A DNA stretch of 64,000 nucleotides. It comes from Bryoerythrophyllum caledonicum. Lineage: Eukaryota > Streptophyta > Bryopsida > Pottiales > Pottiaceae. The stretch spans positions 20,346,462 through 20,410,461 of the forward strand of contig OZ020517.1 of assembly GCA_963971425.1 (NCBI GenBank), in the 5' to 3' direction. Of the stretch, positions 46,001-56,106 are shown piece after piece; the stretch's first letter is position 1; each line of letters begins with the position of its first letter. The position numbers and the translations under genes are program-made. Under the pieces are notes generated by a model. It was not told the DNA's origin and ran no database searches. It saw only the letters and a list, made by a program, of their open reading frames with translations.

Positions 46001-46960
46001 CCCGACACCATCAGCATGCTTGACACAACTTTGGAAGTGTCCTCCTGCCAAGAAAAGCTTTCTCTCTCAGCGGTGAATGCTACCTCACAAGGTTGACAAC
46101 CCCTCTCGAGAAAAAGATATGGAGATAGGTTTACTTACAGGAGTTCCTCCCATCGCAGGCACAATGATAAGAGGAATCAAAACGAGAGAGCCAGAAATAG
46201 ACAAGTAATGCTGAATGGCGTAGATGATCAATGGAACTGCCACAAAACCTCGTGAAATCAGAAGCAAACTCGACGCTCGTGAAAGTCATGGAAGGGAGTC
46301 ACAAATTGTCAATCTCTTCAAATAGAGATTGGTCGGTGAAACCAACGTGAAAAGTTATGGCGCCAAATTCTGAATTGAATTTCAAAGCTAGAAGCCATAG
46401 CTTTCTGTAGAGTGTTGTAACGTAGAAAGTCTGAAACTTGGCCAACAGATGACGTTACAACACTCTACAGCTATGGCTGCAACAAGAGAAGACATACCAA
46501 GGCCTGGAGTTTCCCGGAGCTCGTATTTCATATGCAGGAGCTTGGCCATGATGAGGTGACCATCGTCGCCGCAATCCGACACGGCGTAGTTGGGGATCTG
46601 GCCGCTGCTAGTGCGCATCTCAGACTCCGCGCTCTTGGTCACGTTCCGAAAACTTGCAGGTTTAAAAGGCACCGTCGACTCACCGCTCTCCTTGGTCTTG
46701 TCGACTCCTGTTCCTAGATCTCCTCGCGGCTGCTCGGCTGCAGCGAGACTCGTCGACTTCAGCGTGCCATCGGACAAGTTGATCTCAATGTCGCCATTGC
46801 TGTTGCCCAGGTGATCCATGCCCCTGAATCCTGTGCGCCGCGCCCACGAGCCCATGGCGGCCGCACTGCCGTGGCGCTTTCCGAGAGACGGAGACTCCGG
46901 ATCGTGCTCTCGCGTCTGGGACACTCGCGAAGGAGGTGAACCATTCGTCAGTCCTGCCAT
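43049..46960 (-). CDS. NAT12: Nucleobase-ascorbate transporter, NAT11/NAT12 type, 685 aa
   Basis: Nine exons: 46960-46498, 46236-46139, 46044-45874, 45719-45619, 45394-45259, 45142-45092, 44998-44699, 44616-44101 and 43270-43049. Phases are continuous throughout (2058 nt). The first 150 residues are hydrophilic, as in the long NAT11/12 group of about 700 residues. About twelve membrane segments follow. The family QH motif is at residues 163-164 (YAIQHYLS), and the signature with the conserved N and T..G is at 489-500 (ENVHTIAVTKMG). Conserved C-terminal blocks are VLDNTVPGSKQERGVYVW and DYGLPF. NCS2 family members carry purines, uracil or ascorbate with H+ or Na+ across membranes; the substrate here is unknown. 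Start: ATG giving MAGLTNGSPP. A 10-codon upstream frame precedes it, and its first intron holds a striking hairpin. Confidence 0.93.
43780..44040. repeat. Intron-borne repeat in the NAT gene
   Basis: Within the last NAT intron (43271-44100). gtcatttgtaaagtgaggta and catgagttttgacctc match, in reverse, 104-155 and, directly, about 1150-1180 in the TBC gene. tcaaaactttgggtgac (44003-44020) matches, in reverse, the taaagccacccaaagtt motif of TBC introns and the tacccaaagtttgaaaaaga stretch in a CID7 intron near 52430-52450. Confidence 0.6.
46393..46479. ncRNA. Intronic hairpin, possible small-RNA precursor
   Basis: Left arm 46393-46423 and right arm 46452-46479 pair over 27 bp, with 19 bp uninterrupted (CTGTAGAGTGTTGTAACGT with its exact complement), then AGCCATAG with CTATGGCT, separated by one 4-nt bulge. 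The loop is 28 nt and can itself pair weakly. It starts 19 nt inside the first NAT intron. Size and geometry fit a plant miRNA precursor, but a young foldback or inverted duplication gives the same picture. No function is assumed. Confidence 0.45.
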
Positions 46961-46986
46961 TATCGCCCAAAAAACCTCAACCTCAA

Positions 46987-47019
46987 CTAAGCTCTCCAAC
47001 ACAGTTTGGATCGATCCAT
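46987..47019 (-). other. Upstream ORF of the NAT gene, 10 codons
   Basis: ATG at 47019 encodes MDRSKLCWRA and stops before the main ATG at 46960, if this sequence is in the leader. It could reduce main-frame translation. Transcript start is unknown. Confidence 0.4.
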
Positions 47020-48108
47020 GCGGTGAGGCTAGAAAAAGCTAGCAGGGGAAGAGATCCGATCATCAGAGAGTGGTACTTACGTGACTTGGGTCAGACTCCA
47101 CGTCGGTGATCAGGCTCCAGGCTGCATTATGCGTTGGAGGTGCTGCAGCAGCCTGAGCAAAAGATCGGAGCTCTGGACGTCAACGTTTTCTTCACGTTGC
47201 TGCTGCAGACCAAGTGGTAAGTTCTGTACTAGTACATGACCTGTGTGTACCAGCTGCTTGCGGCCATGCCATGGCGCTAGTCTCCTCTGTCAGTCGGGGC
47301 ACATGCTCCCTGACCTCCATCCTCGCCGCACATCTACGTCGACGTAGACTTCATCACTAGAAGATGATCAACTCATCGTCATCACGCCGAACAACAGATT
47401 CACATCGCTACTGCTTCTAATCCTTGCGAGTACTTATCAAACTCCACAAAAACCAGATTCGTAGCAGTGCTTTTTCAGACTCCGAATCATCAACTCACTA
47501 GAACAAATTCAACTTCTTAATTGTTTGTGACTGTTCTTTCGGCACTTTTTTTCCAACACTTCACCAAAAAGAAAAGGATCTCTAACAGCGCCACTGGTAC
47601 TATTGACTGCTTCTCTTCACACGGTTATAAGCTCCACAATTAGCACGGAATGATGAATCAAGTCATCTAAGCATAATCATGTACAGTACCACACAAAGTA
47701 CACCACCTAGTTACCTCTCCAAGTAGCCATAATTCATTGAAAAAAATGAAGTGTACCTAGTCTTGTCCAATAACCAACAAAAACCCATAGCCAATGCCTA
47801 TAAAATTGGGGTATATCCAACCCTCTTCCGTCCCATTACCAGTGCCAACTGAGCTCCGAATGGAGGTTTGCTATTAGTCAAGACCCTTACTTTTGGTCAT
47901 TGGTAACCGGGGTACCTACTGCTGGCCACCCACTGAAAATGGCTGTACAATTTGAAAATTCAGTTTTCATCAAAAAAAAAATATATGAAATCACTTGCAA
48001 TGGGTTGGAATTGTGATTCTATTGGCTATCACTGAAAAATAGTAGTACAATTATCTCCTCTCTCCATGTATGCACATTCCTTAACTTGTCGGTTTTAGGG
48101 GGCTTACC
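47020..48108. promoter_or_regulatory. 5' flank of the NAT gene and a dispersed repeat
   Basis: Probable leader and promoter of NAT to about 47800, with a possible small leader intron (donor-like gtaagt near 47078). No TATA box is assigned. The stretch 47940-48108 is the third copy of the repeat at 37165-37600. Confidence 0.35.
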
Positions 48109-48112
48109 TTAA

Positions 48113-48334
48113 CCCTTAAACGACAAATCTTTCTATAGAAATTGTATAGAATCTTTGAATTTTAACACCCATATTTAGCTACCATTTACATTCTTATTAT
48201 ATCACATGATTATTATTATACATTCAAAGAATTTTGAAAAAGAAAAATCATTAAAATGAATATCCATCGTTAGAAAATCATGGTCAAAGTGAGTTGAAAA
48301 ATGAAAAAACCAAGCTGGCTCTGACGTTTAAGGG
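48113..48334. mobile_element. TTAA-flanked MITE, 222 bp
   Basis: Left flank TTAA (48109-48112), right flank TTAG (48335-48338). The left end CCCTTAAACGACA and the complement of the right end, CCCTTAAACGTCA, are inverted repeats with one mismatch in 13. AT-rich and non-coding. Confidence 0.8.
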
Positions 48335-48338
48335 TTAG

Positions 48339-50142
48339 TAGTAGTTCGGCATTTTGGATCATAGGAATGGTACCAATCACGCCTTGAAAGCTTGAGAGAT
48401 AAGGGAAGCAGTAGGCATGTGTCAGGAGAGGAATCATACTACCTGATCCCAAGTTAGCATTATTCGTGAAGCGCTTCAATTATTGGCAAGTGAAGACTCA
48501 AGGCGCATTATCGACAGGGCCTGGCAGATTGACAGGACACCACTGAGTAGTAGTAGGCTAACTGTATTCTTGGGCGGATTGGTTTGTGGCCTTAGCCCTT
48601 TGAGGACAAGAGGCCCACTTTTCGAGGAATTTGCAGAATGTTGGATCGATACTTCATCTTTGTTTGATCCGCGGCCTAATTTAAGTTTCTTGGATTCATG
48701 TGCTTCCGACAAATGTGGTGAGGATGTGCGGCGGAGTCCGATGGGCAAATTATAGTGATGTTTGTAGTGACTGGGTAGTCGCGATGAAATGTACCCACTT
48801 GTGGCATCATCTAGGCATGGTCGCAAGTGTTGTCCCTAACCCTTTAGTGGTGAGCATGACAGAGGGGACCTAGGAGATTCTATGATTATGATAGATTATG
48901 CGAAACATCATGTACATATTGTTGCTACAGGAATTCGTGGTAATCACTTTTGGGGGGGCTATAGTGGTCAGATTTGGCATTTGAGAGTTGCTTGTGATCC
49001 CAAATTTCAAGGCGCGCCTTCGTTCGGAAAATAGGCCATGCTTATAAGTAGGTGGATTCACAGATATTCTCCCGAAAGTGATTTCCATGAATTGGTGTCG
49101 AGGAGGCTCAAACAAGGTCACAAAAATCATAGATTCTATTGAGAAAATTTGAAATTATCCTGATTCTTTGAAGAAAATGTAAAATATTCATATAAATCCA
49201 AAGTATGCGCAAAAAATCACAAATTTTTAGCAAAAGGTGTACATTAAAGTGTCAAAAAGTGTGGTGTTAATGAAACTTTGGTGTGTAGATAGAATTAGAA
49301 ATTTAGTCAACCATGGTTATAGGCCCAAAAGTTCAAATTGTTATAACTTTTTCAATTTTATGAATTTTCTAAAATGTCAAATTGGAGTAGAAACTAGACT
49401 TCACAAGATTCATTTCAATAGTTGGATTCAGGTTCAAAGAATAAAATTCTAATTGACTTGAGGGTGAAAGCACACTAGGCTGTACCACTTTTGGTGTCAC
49501 AGTGTCATAAAATAAAAATAAATCTCTACTTTTTTATTTTTAAGAGTACATAATTGAAGAAAATTATATTTTGAATATGGAGGAATGATTGACATTACTA
49601 ATGGATCCTAGGGTCCCAAGGGCGATTTGCTATTTGTAATCAATCTTAGGTTTTATTCACTAAAATCACAAAAAAATAAAAAATTCCATAAAAAATTATT
49701 TTAATGAGGTATGCAATGAGAGATCGACAGTTGCAAATCAATGAAGAATCTCTTAAAGACAAATTTAAATCAAAATTTAAGACCAAAATCATTTTGCATA
49801 TGTATGAAATACAACATAATATGTGGCATGTTATTCATTGTATTTTAGTGCATTTGATGTATGTTGCATTGTATTCCTAGTTTTCCCATGAGTTCTATAA
49901 CTCCAGATCATGATTTGATTTTTGCAGAGTGTTCACGTAATGTGTGTGCAAATCTGGACTTCAATTTCCATAACCTAATTCCTCGTGGATTACATGTAAA
50001 TTGAGATTGAACATAAGTCCACATTTGGGTCTCTTGGGCTCCAAAGGGCTCTAAAGAGTTATCCTCTATAGCAAGCCCTACAAACCACCTCTAAAAAAAA
50101 ATGAGAAAAATTTAGAGGATGAGGCATTGGTGGCAATGGTGA
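48339..50142. other. Intergenic, no recognisable gene
   Basis: A CTAA-CCCTTTAGTGG terminus at 48837-48851, followed by a gattctatgattatgataga stretch, recalls family Y, but no right end was found. The remaining frames are short. No gene. Confidence 0.4.
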
Positions 50143-50371
50143 CCACCAGTATCGATGTAAGCAATGGCAAACAACACAAGTATCAATGCAAGCAATGGCG
50201 AACTACACTAGTATCGATGTAAGCAATGATGAACTACACCAGTATTGATGTCAACAATGGCGAACTACACGAGTATCGATGTGAGCAACGGCAACTACAC
50301 CAATTTTGATGTAAGCAATGGCGAACTACACCAATATCAATGTAAGCAATGGCGAACTACACCAATTTCCA
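50143..50371. repeat. 33-bp minisatellite, about seven units
   Basis: Units resemble accagtatcgatgtaagcaa followed by tggcgaactac. Because 33 is a multiple of 3, one frame repeats the 11-residue pattern YTSIDVSNG with changes. The open frame is short and not supported as a gene. Confidence 0.85.
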
Positions 50372-50405
50372 TGAAGTGGGGTCGTGGTGATATGTATCCA
50401 ATGTT

Positions 50406-50640
50406 CTACATACCATACCCCAAGGTCTAGTTCAACAACCTTGTGTCGAATTAATTATTTTTTCCTCGCACAGTGGTTTGAACTTAATGAGTATCACCTA
50501 GATATTATCACATAGATATTATATAAGTATGACCTTGACATTATATGGGTATCACCTTAGACAAAATGTATATATTTTCCAAGAAATTCAGACACCGGCC
50601 ATTTTGAATTAATTATGTACAAAGTAGACCTCCATGTACA
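50406..50640. repeat. Dispersed repeat (taccccaaggtctagttcaa), uninterrupted copy
   Basis: Matches 37870-38440 without the MITE, and more weakly 25070-25260. It ends with a short duplication of tgtacaaagtagacctccat near 50613-50650. Confidence 0.7.
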
Positions 50641-51212
50641 AAGTAGACCTTCATGGGTTAAAACACAAATACCGATGATTGAACATTTTGCTTGAGTGGA
50701 TTTAGACCCCATTGAACCACTCATCACAACAACACAACATCTCTAGTATGTTATCATTGCTATAGACTACTATTTGACAAAGTACGTAGAAACTCAGCCA
50801 TTCCTTTTCAAAAGATTAGAAAAAGGGAGTGAAAAAAGAGAAAAAATGTTTCCCCAGTCCTAAGATCTGGGCAATAGTTGCACTCGACTTAACCGCACTC
50901 ATGAGATTTAAAAAGCGTTACACCTACAAAAGAGAGTGTCTGTCCATCTTAAGCTGCACAACATGGAAATATTTTACTTGACAGTGGGGACAAGCACTGT
51001 CTCTCGTGTCTTTCTTCAAGAGAGTAATTAAAACTTGTTCTTCTTCTTCTATGTAACTTGGGAGGTACTAATAAACCCAGTGGCTGGTGAAAAAGGGGTC
51101 CACATAACAGCCTGACAAGGGCAAAACTCATCTAGTAGTAATTTGTCAAATGTACTTTCCTAAACCCTGATGGAAGTTAGGTGCTTACAATACTACAACA
51201 ACGACAACTGCG
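50641..51212. other. 3' flank of the CID7-like gene
   Basis: Probable 3' UTR up to about 200-250 bp from the stop, then intergenic. No other feature. Confidence 0.35.
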
Positions 51213-53428
51213 TCATCTGATGATGATGCGGAGCATGCCAGCCTGGGGCTCCGTGAACTGCAAATGCTCCTCCTCTAACAAATACCTCTGCACCGCGGCT
51301 GGCAGCCGCGACGGCGTGCGTGATCCTTTGGTGTGGTGCCCTGTGCCCACGCAAATGAACACCGTCTCTCGCTGCCTGGAACTCCTCACATTGTACCGCA
51401 TCTGCGCTATCTCACGCTTCAGCAACGGGATTGCCTCACCCACGTGCAGCCCGTGTAGGTCTATCAGGCGTTGCCCCGGCGCGCTATTCGCATAAGCATT
51501 CGAGTTTCTGCACCATACAAACCAGTGTCATTACAAGATAAAAGAACAGACAGACAGGAAGTGTTGAGGGGATGGACGTCACCTTTGCCAGTAGATGGCC
51601 TCCCCAGCTTTATTGTGCGCAGCTTTCATTTGCTCATTGTGCCACTGCCCCTTTGCGCTCAACTCCTTGGCCAGGGCTTTGTTTCCTGTGAGGTACGCCT
51701 GCCTTGCCTGCATCCAACAATCATTTAGTAGAGCACCAGTTCCAAAGCCTCACACATCAAACAAAAGCTGTACCACTGTCGCACACAGCTAAGACATCTA
51801 ACTTGCTTCGTAGATGGATCGTCTCTGAACGCACCTGATCGAAATAAGCGTTTCGGACACGCGCATGATCCCGAGCTTCTTCTCTCATATCTGCATACAA
51901 GTTTGCTGCAGCATGGACGAGGAGTCAATAAACGCCGACAACTCTGCAATGCCTGAAGTTTTTTGGTATCAAATCAAGACGAAGGAATTGTGAGAGCACT
52001 CACCAACAGAGTCGCCTGTCTCCAACCAAGCCACCGGAGCCTGGACTTCATGCACGTGAAACGGCTCCACCAACCTCTCATTGTGAGCCACCCTGGCTTC
52101 CCGAGAGAATCCAGGCCCTTGAGTTAGTCCCCGAACAGCGCCTAGAGAGAGGTCCACTCCGCCGTTCCTCTCGAACTGCAACTGCGCAGCTTGCTGCGCT
52201 GCCGCTTGCTTCCTCACAGCTGCAGCGAAATCCGGTACGGCTCTAGATTCTGATCTCCCAGAAACATCAAGCCCCGCCAGAGCGGGAAAATCCCTCGGTG
52301 AAGGAGGAGCAGGTGCAGGTGGCGCCTGGTTCTGCAGCTGCAAGACACACAATGTTCCATAGATCTCTCTTAAAAAGAACAATGTAAGAAAACAAACATC
52401 CTCTTACAGACTGAGTTCTTTGTGAAGTTACCCAAAGTTTGAAAAAGATGCTTCCTTCAACTACATCTCAATGAATCTAACGTCAGCTCCAAAGAGTGAA
52501 AGGCAACTACTGATCATGGTCGATCGCATGCTAACTCTTTCTTCGCTCTCAAAGACGGCTAAAACCTGCATTGACTAGAGTTTATCTTGCTGAATTTACA
52601 AACAACTCTAATATCTAGCATGAAGGAACGACTCCATACCTCGAGCTCCGAAAGCATGTCCACCGTGAGAGCCAAATCGCCACCATTAGCATAATAAATC
52701 TCCGCCAAGCTCTCAGAAGCGAACCCCGGAAACTCCGTGGCAAGAATCGTGATAGGGTCCACCGATTCCGTCAGATCCTCCGGAAACGTGAGATCTGAGC
52801 TGCCCCACTCGGTGAACGAAGTTCCAGTTTCGCCGATCTCATTCCAAGCACGGCTCACCTGCTGCTGCGGCTGCGGCTGCTGCTGCTGCTGCTGCTGCTG
52901 CACTGGAGACCGAAGCTCAGGCAGATACGGCCTCGGCACTCCAGACGAGGTGGAGCCCTCAAACCGAGGGCTGTACGCAGTCGGTCTCTGGTCATACGTG
53001 AACTGCTCAACGTTTCCAGTCCAATCGGGGGTGCTCGGTGCAGGCTGCTCTTCGTACTCTGTGTTAGTCTCCACGAAATCTCCAAAGTCGAAGTCCGGCA
53101 TGAGATCGTCTGGAAGCTGAGCGCGGCAGAATTTGCGGTATTCGTCGTCTGAGGCGTTGGAGTTGATGGAATTCGTCCTGTTTAGCCTCGAAACTCCACC
53201 ACCAGCTGCAGGTGGTTCTGGCTCAGACTGCTCCGGGGCTTTGTACGCCATGGGAACAAATTCTGCAGCGTTAGGATTGAGATTTGTGCGGCCTAAGGAG
53301 AGAGGTGGATTGCTACTAGAACCAGAAGTACTCTGCTCTCCTACATGTAGATTCGACATGCTGCCAATGAGATCTTCACCGTTGCTCATTGTGTAAGGCT
53401 CCTGGAACTCCCTCCCATTGTACCCCAT
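51213..53428 (-). CDS. CID7: CID7-like protein (PAM2, CUE, DUF1771, Smr), 537 aa
   Basis: Five exons: 53428-52640, 52337-52004, 51905-51835, 51707-51583 and 51507-51213 (TGA). Phases are continuous throughout (1614 nt). Domains in order: a PAM2-like motif at about 49-62 (NLNPNAAEFVPMAY), which in this family binds the MLLE domain of poly(A)-binding protein; a CUE-type ubiquitin-binding helix bundle at about 221-265 (DPITILATEFPGFASESLAE); DUF1771 at about 375-440 (LYADMREEARDHARVRNAYF, then ARQAYLTGNKALAK); and an Smr domain at about 452-537, with IDLHGLHVGEA and VGTGHHTKG, the two signature motifs of Smr nucleases or nucleic-acid binders. Arabidopsis CID7 has the same architecture and similar length. 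A polyglutamine run lies in exon 1. Start: ATG giving MGYNGREF; a leader intron probably ends just upstream (tgtgcag at about 53480). Confidence 0.93.
52860..52902 (-). repeat. CAG/CCG codon repeat encoding polyglutamine
   Basis: Encodes eight Gln, Pro, Gln, Pro and three Gln between the PAM2 motif and the CUE domain of the CID7-like protein. Mostly pure CAG, so prone to length variation. Confidence 0.9.
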
Positions 53429-53539
53429 CGCTGGAGCCTTCTCAACTGATGCAAGCCAATCAGACTGAGTTTTGATCCTGCACACAAATGCCCCTGCACA
53501 CGCAAAAAAAACCACCTCAATTCACATGAAACCAAACCC

Positions 53540-53770
53540 AAACGAGTAGCGCTGGAAACGAACACAAAAACATCACCTCTCACGATCCCATTCACATGAA
53601 GCCCTACAATTCACATGAAGCCCTTGATTGTTCCAAATTCAACCAAACCCAAACGACTAACTCTGCAAACTAACACAAACACATCACCTCTCACAATCCC
53701 ATTCACATGAAGCCCTACAATTCACATGAAGCCGTAGAATTCACAACAATTGCTAAAGATCAAGCCAAAC
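53540..53770. repeat. Two direct repeats of about 113 bp in the CID7 leader or leader intron
   Basis: Units begin near 53540 and 53653 (aacgagtagcgctggaaacg / aacgactaactctgcaaact). Both contain tcacctctcac and cattcacatgaagccctaca. The nested attcacatgaagcc motif recurs within each. Confidence 0.7.
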
Positions 53771-54436
53771 CTAAACAACAACCCCTGCAAAATCAACCAC
53801 TCACAACCTGAAGCTGTAGGATTCGCAACAATGGTTCCAAACCCAAATAAGTACGCGTGCAGACCATCAGAGAAACGAAAAACCTCCCACAATGAAGCCC
53901 TAGAATTCACAACAATCCAAACCCAAGACGAAAAAACGCACCCAACATGACCCAAAAATCGCAACCCAAACCACCGAAAACCCTAACCAACATCACCCAC
54001 CTGAAGTGCTACAACCATAAGAAAACACGCCAAGTCCAAAAAAAGGCACCCCAAACCCTAATTAAAGCCCGAATTCCTTGAAGCCAAGGGTAGAGAGAGA
54101 GAGGGAGAGCTTCTCCCCTTCCTAGCAAGCGATTCTAATTCCACACCTTCGCCTACCCAACTTGCATTGATCCGACAAGATACTAGCCTGACTTGGACAT
54201 GGTTGGTACCTTATCTGATGGTCGCAACCTGCCTAGCCTCGCTCTCTCGCTCTCTGTCAGCTTATCTCCATAGCAGCAACGCACGCCGCGACGGAGGCGA
54301 TGGGTGGAGCGCAAGTGGATTCACTCAATTGCTGTCGTTGTGCTGCCTTGGCGAGCGCGGAGACGATTGCTTCGCTTGCTGGTGGGATTGTCTGGGCCCA
54401 AGTCTCCAGCGTGTGTGGGCCTCGGCTGCTCCCCTC

Positions 54437-54547
54437 GGGAACCCCGGGAACGCGGTGCCTCACTTCGGGAACGTCTACTTTCCTCCTGGGAACATGTTCT
54501 TTCCTCGTGGGAACGTGGAGTTCGAGGATGGGAACTTGGTTGGGAAC
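54437..54547. repeat. GGGAAC motif array with exact 21-bp spacing
   Basis: GGGAAC starts at 54437, 54446, 54467, 54488, 54509, 54530 and 54542. Four successive gaps are exactly 21 bp. The array lies about 1 kb upstream of the CID7 start codon. Confidence 0.8.
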
Positions 54548-54639
54548 AGAGACCTTTTGGTCCACATTTGGGGCCGTTCTAGAGGCGACGCAAACCTTTT
54601 GCTTGTGTGGGAGTTTTGATGTCGTCATTCTTTGGAGAA

Positions 54640-54712
54640 GAAGAAGAAGAACTTCCGTCTCCGGTGTGAATAAAGTGTCTATTTATTCCACCACTAAGTT
54701 TATGTCCACAAA
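54640..54712. repeat. Inverted copy of the dispersed repeat at 3830-3990 and 23640-23790
   Basis: gtgaataaagtgtctattta and ttccaccactaagtttatg match the complement of the 23700-23750 and 3905-3960 sequences. Confidence 0.6.
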
Positions 54713-54717
54713 TTTAA

Positions 54718-55662
54718 CCCCTAAGATTCCAAGGCAGTTTTACACCAAAAACACTTCAAAATTAATGGATTCTAGTGCAATGAATAAAGAAGGTAACAAA
54801 AACTTTGATTTTTAGTTCTGACCGTAGGATCTCAATAAAGGCTTATTCAGTAATACATGTTCAAAATTTCATAAACTTTGACCGCACGGATTGAAAGATT
54901 ATAGTGTTTGAAGTCAAGCAAATGGTTCATTTTCTTCCCTGCGTTTAGTGGATCAGCAGACTTTGACTTCAGTTGGTGTCAAAAAATTTCACTACACAAG
55001 GTCTAAATCTATTACCATCTTGTTAAGCATGATGTTAGCTCCTTACACACCAATTTTTAGAGGTAGAGACGGGGTGTAGCATATTCAAAACAAGTGTGCA
55101 AGGAGTGGAGGCTCGAAGTTTGTTAATTCACACTTTAATTTTTTTTGAACTTAATATGTTTTTCATTGATAATCCGAATGGTTAATAAGAAGGTTTACAT
55201 TACATATTGTTGTGGAAAAAATAAAAAGTGAAAAATATGAAGATCTCTAGGTTTTATGTGGAAAAGAAGAAGTTTTTTTGGTACCTTTCCCGACAATGAG
55301 TGAGAATGTGTGAAAATGTTTGACTTGGGTTGGTATGCTATTTTTCACTAAAGACAAGAACTTTTTTTTGACAACATGAAGGAAAATAATATTACTTGCG
55401 AGTACTGAAAATCTCACATTCAATAGAGTGTCCTATCAAAAGTTTTTGGAGGTGCCCGAGGTGCCTGCCCTCCCCATTTAAAATTCAAAACCCTATAACT
55501 TTTTCATCAAATGTCCAATTTAGGAAAAAATTGTTTTCCCACTGAGCTTTTGGTAATGTCTTTCTATAGTAAAAATTTCAAAGTGGAATGTTGGAAATTG
55601 ACACCATAGGAACCTGACCGAACTTTCAAAAAGCCCTTTTTGGACACTTGGTCCTTTAGGGG
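54718..55662. mobile_element. TTAA-flanked element, 945 bp (family Z), copy 1
   Basis: Flanked by TTAA at 54714-54717 and 55663-55666. The left end CCCCTAAGATTCCAAG and the complement of the right end, CCCCTAAAGGACCAAG, are inverted repeats. Nearly identical to 57684-58627, and related to 12725-13665 and 34540-35235. Non-coding. Confidence 0.9.
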
Positions 55663-55666
55663 TTAA

Positions 55667-56106
55667 TGGTATAGATTTAGTTTTTTTTAGTTTAGAATAG
55701 ACATTTTGAAAAGCTTCATTGTTTTTGTTTTTGTTTTTTTTTTTTTTGGTTGTGGAAAAAAGGAAATAGGAAAAAAAAGGGAAAAAAATTAAGCGCTTGA
55801 AACATCTAAAGCTAGACTTTGGGGTAGTTGGGTATAATAGTGTAGAATTGGATAATGGTGTTGTAGTGTTGAACAATACAGTTTTTTTGAGGTGGGTACA
55901 AGTTAAGGAAAGTTCTTAGTAGCCCTTGATATTTTGAATTAAAATGTGTATAGAAATTAAGGATTTTCTTTAGATTTCTTATTTTTTTGTCCTCTAATAG
56001 AGAAAGGTATGATGATTTCATCTACCATACGGATTTTGGATCCAATTGTTACTTGTTTAGATAAAAATATTAGATTTCTTTTTCAGGAGATGGTTGCATT
56101 TTATAT
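55667..56106. other. AT-rich spacer, no recognisable gene
   Basis: Holds poly-T and poly-A tracts at 55725-55790. Nothing else is seen. Confidence 0.4.

Noticed and set aside
50245-50430. 61-codon frame in the 33-bp minisatellite as a gene
   Set aside because: Short, created by the repeat period, and units differ by indels that shift the frame.
54167-54815. Overlapping frames of 150-171 codons near the GGGAAC array
   Set aside because: Open only because the motif spacing of 21 bp is a multiple of three; repetitive GN/PGN peptide, no splice continuity or family match.
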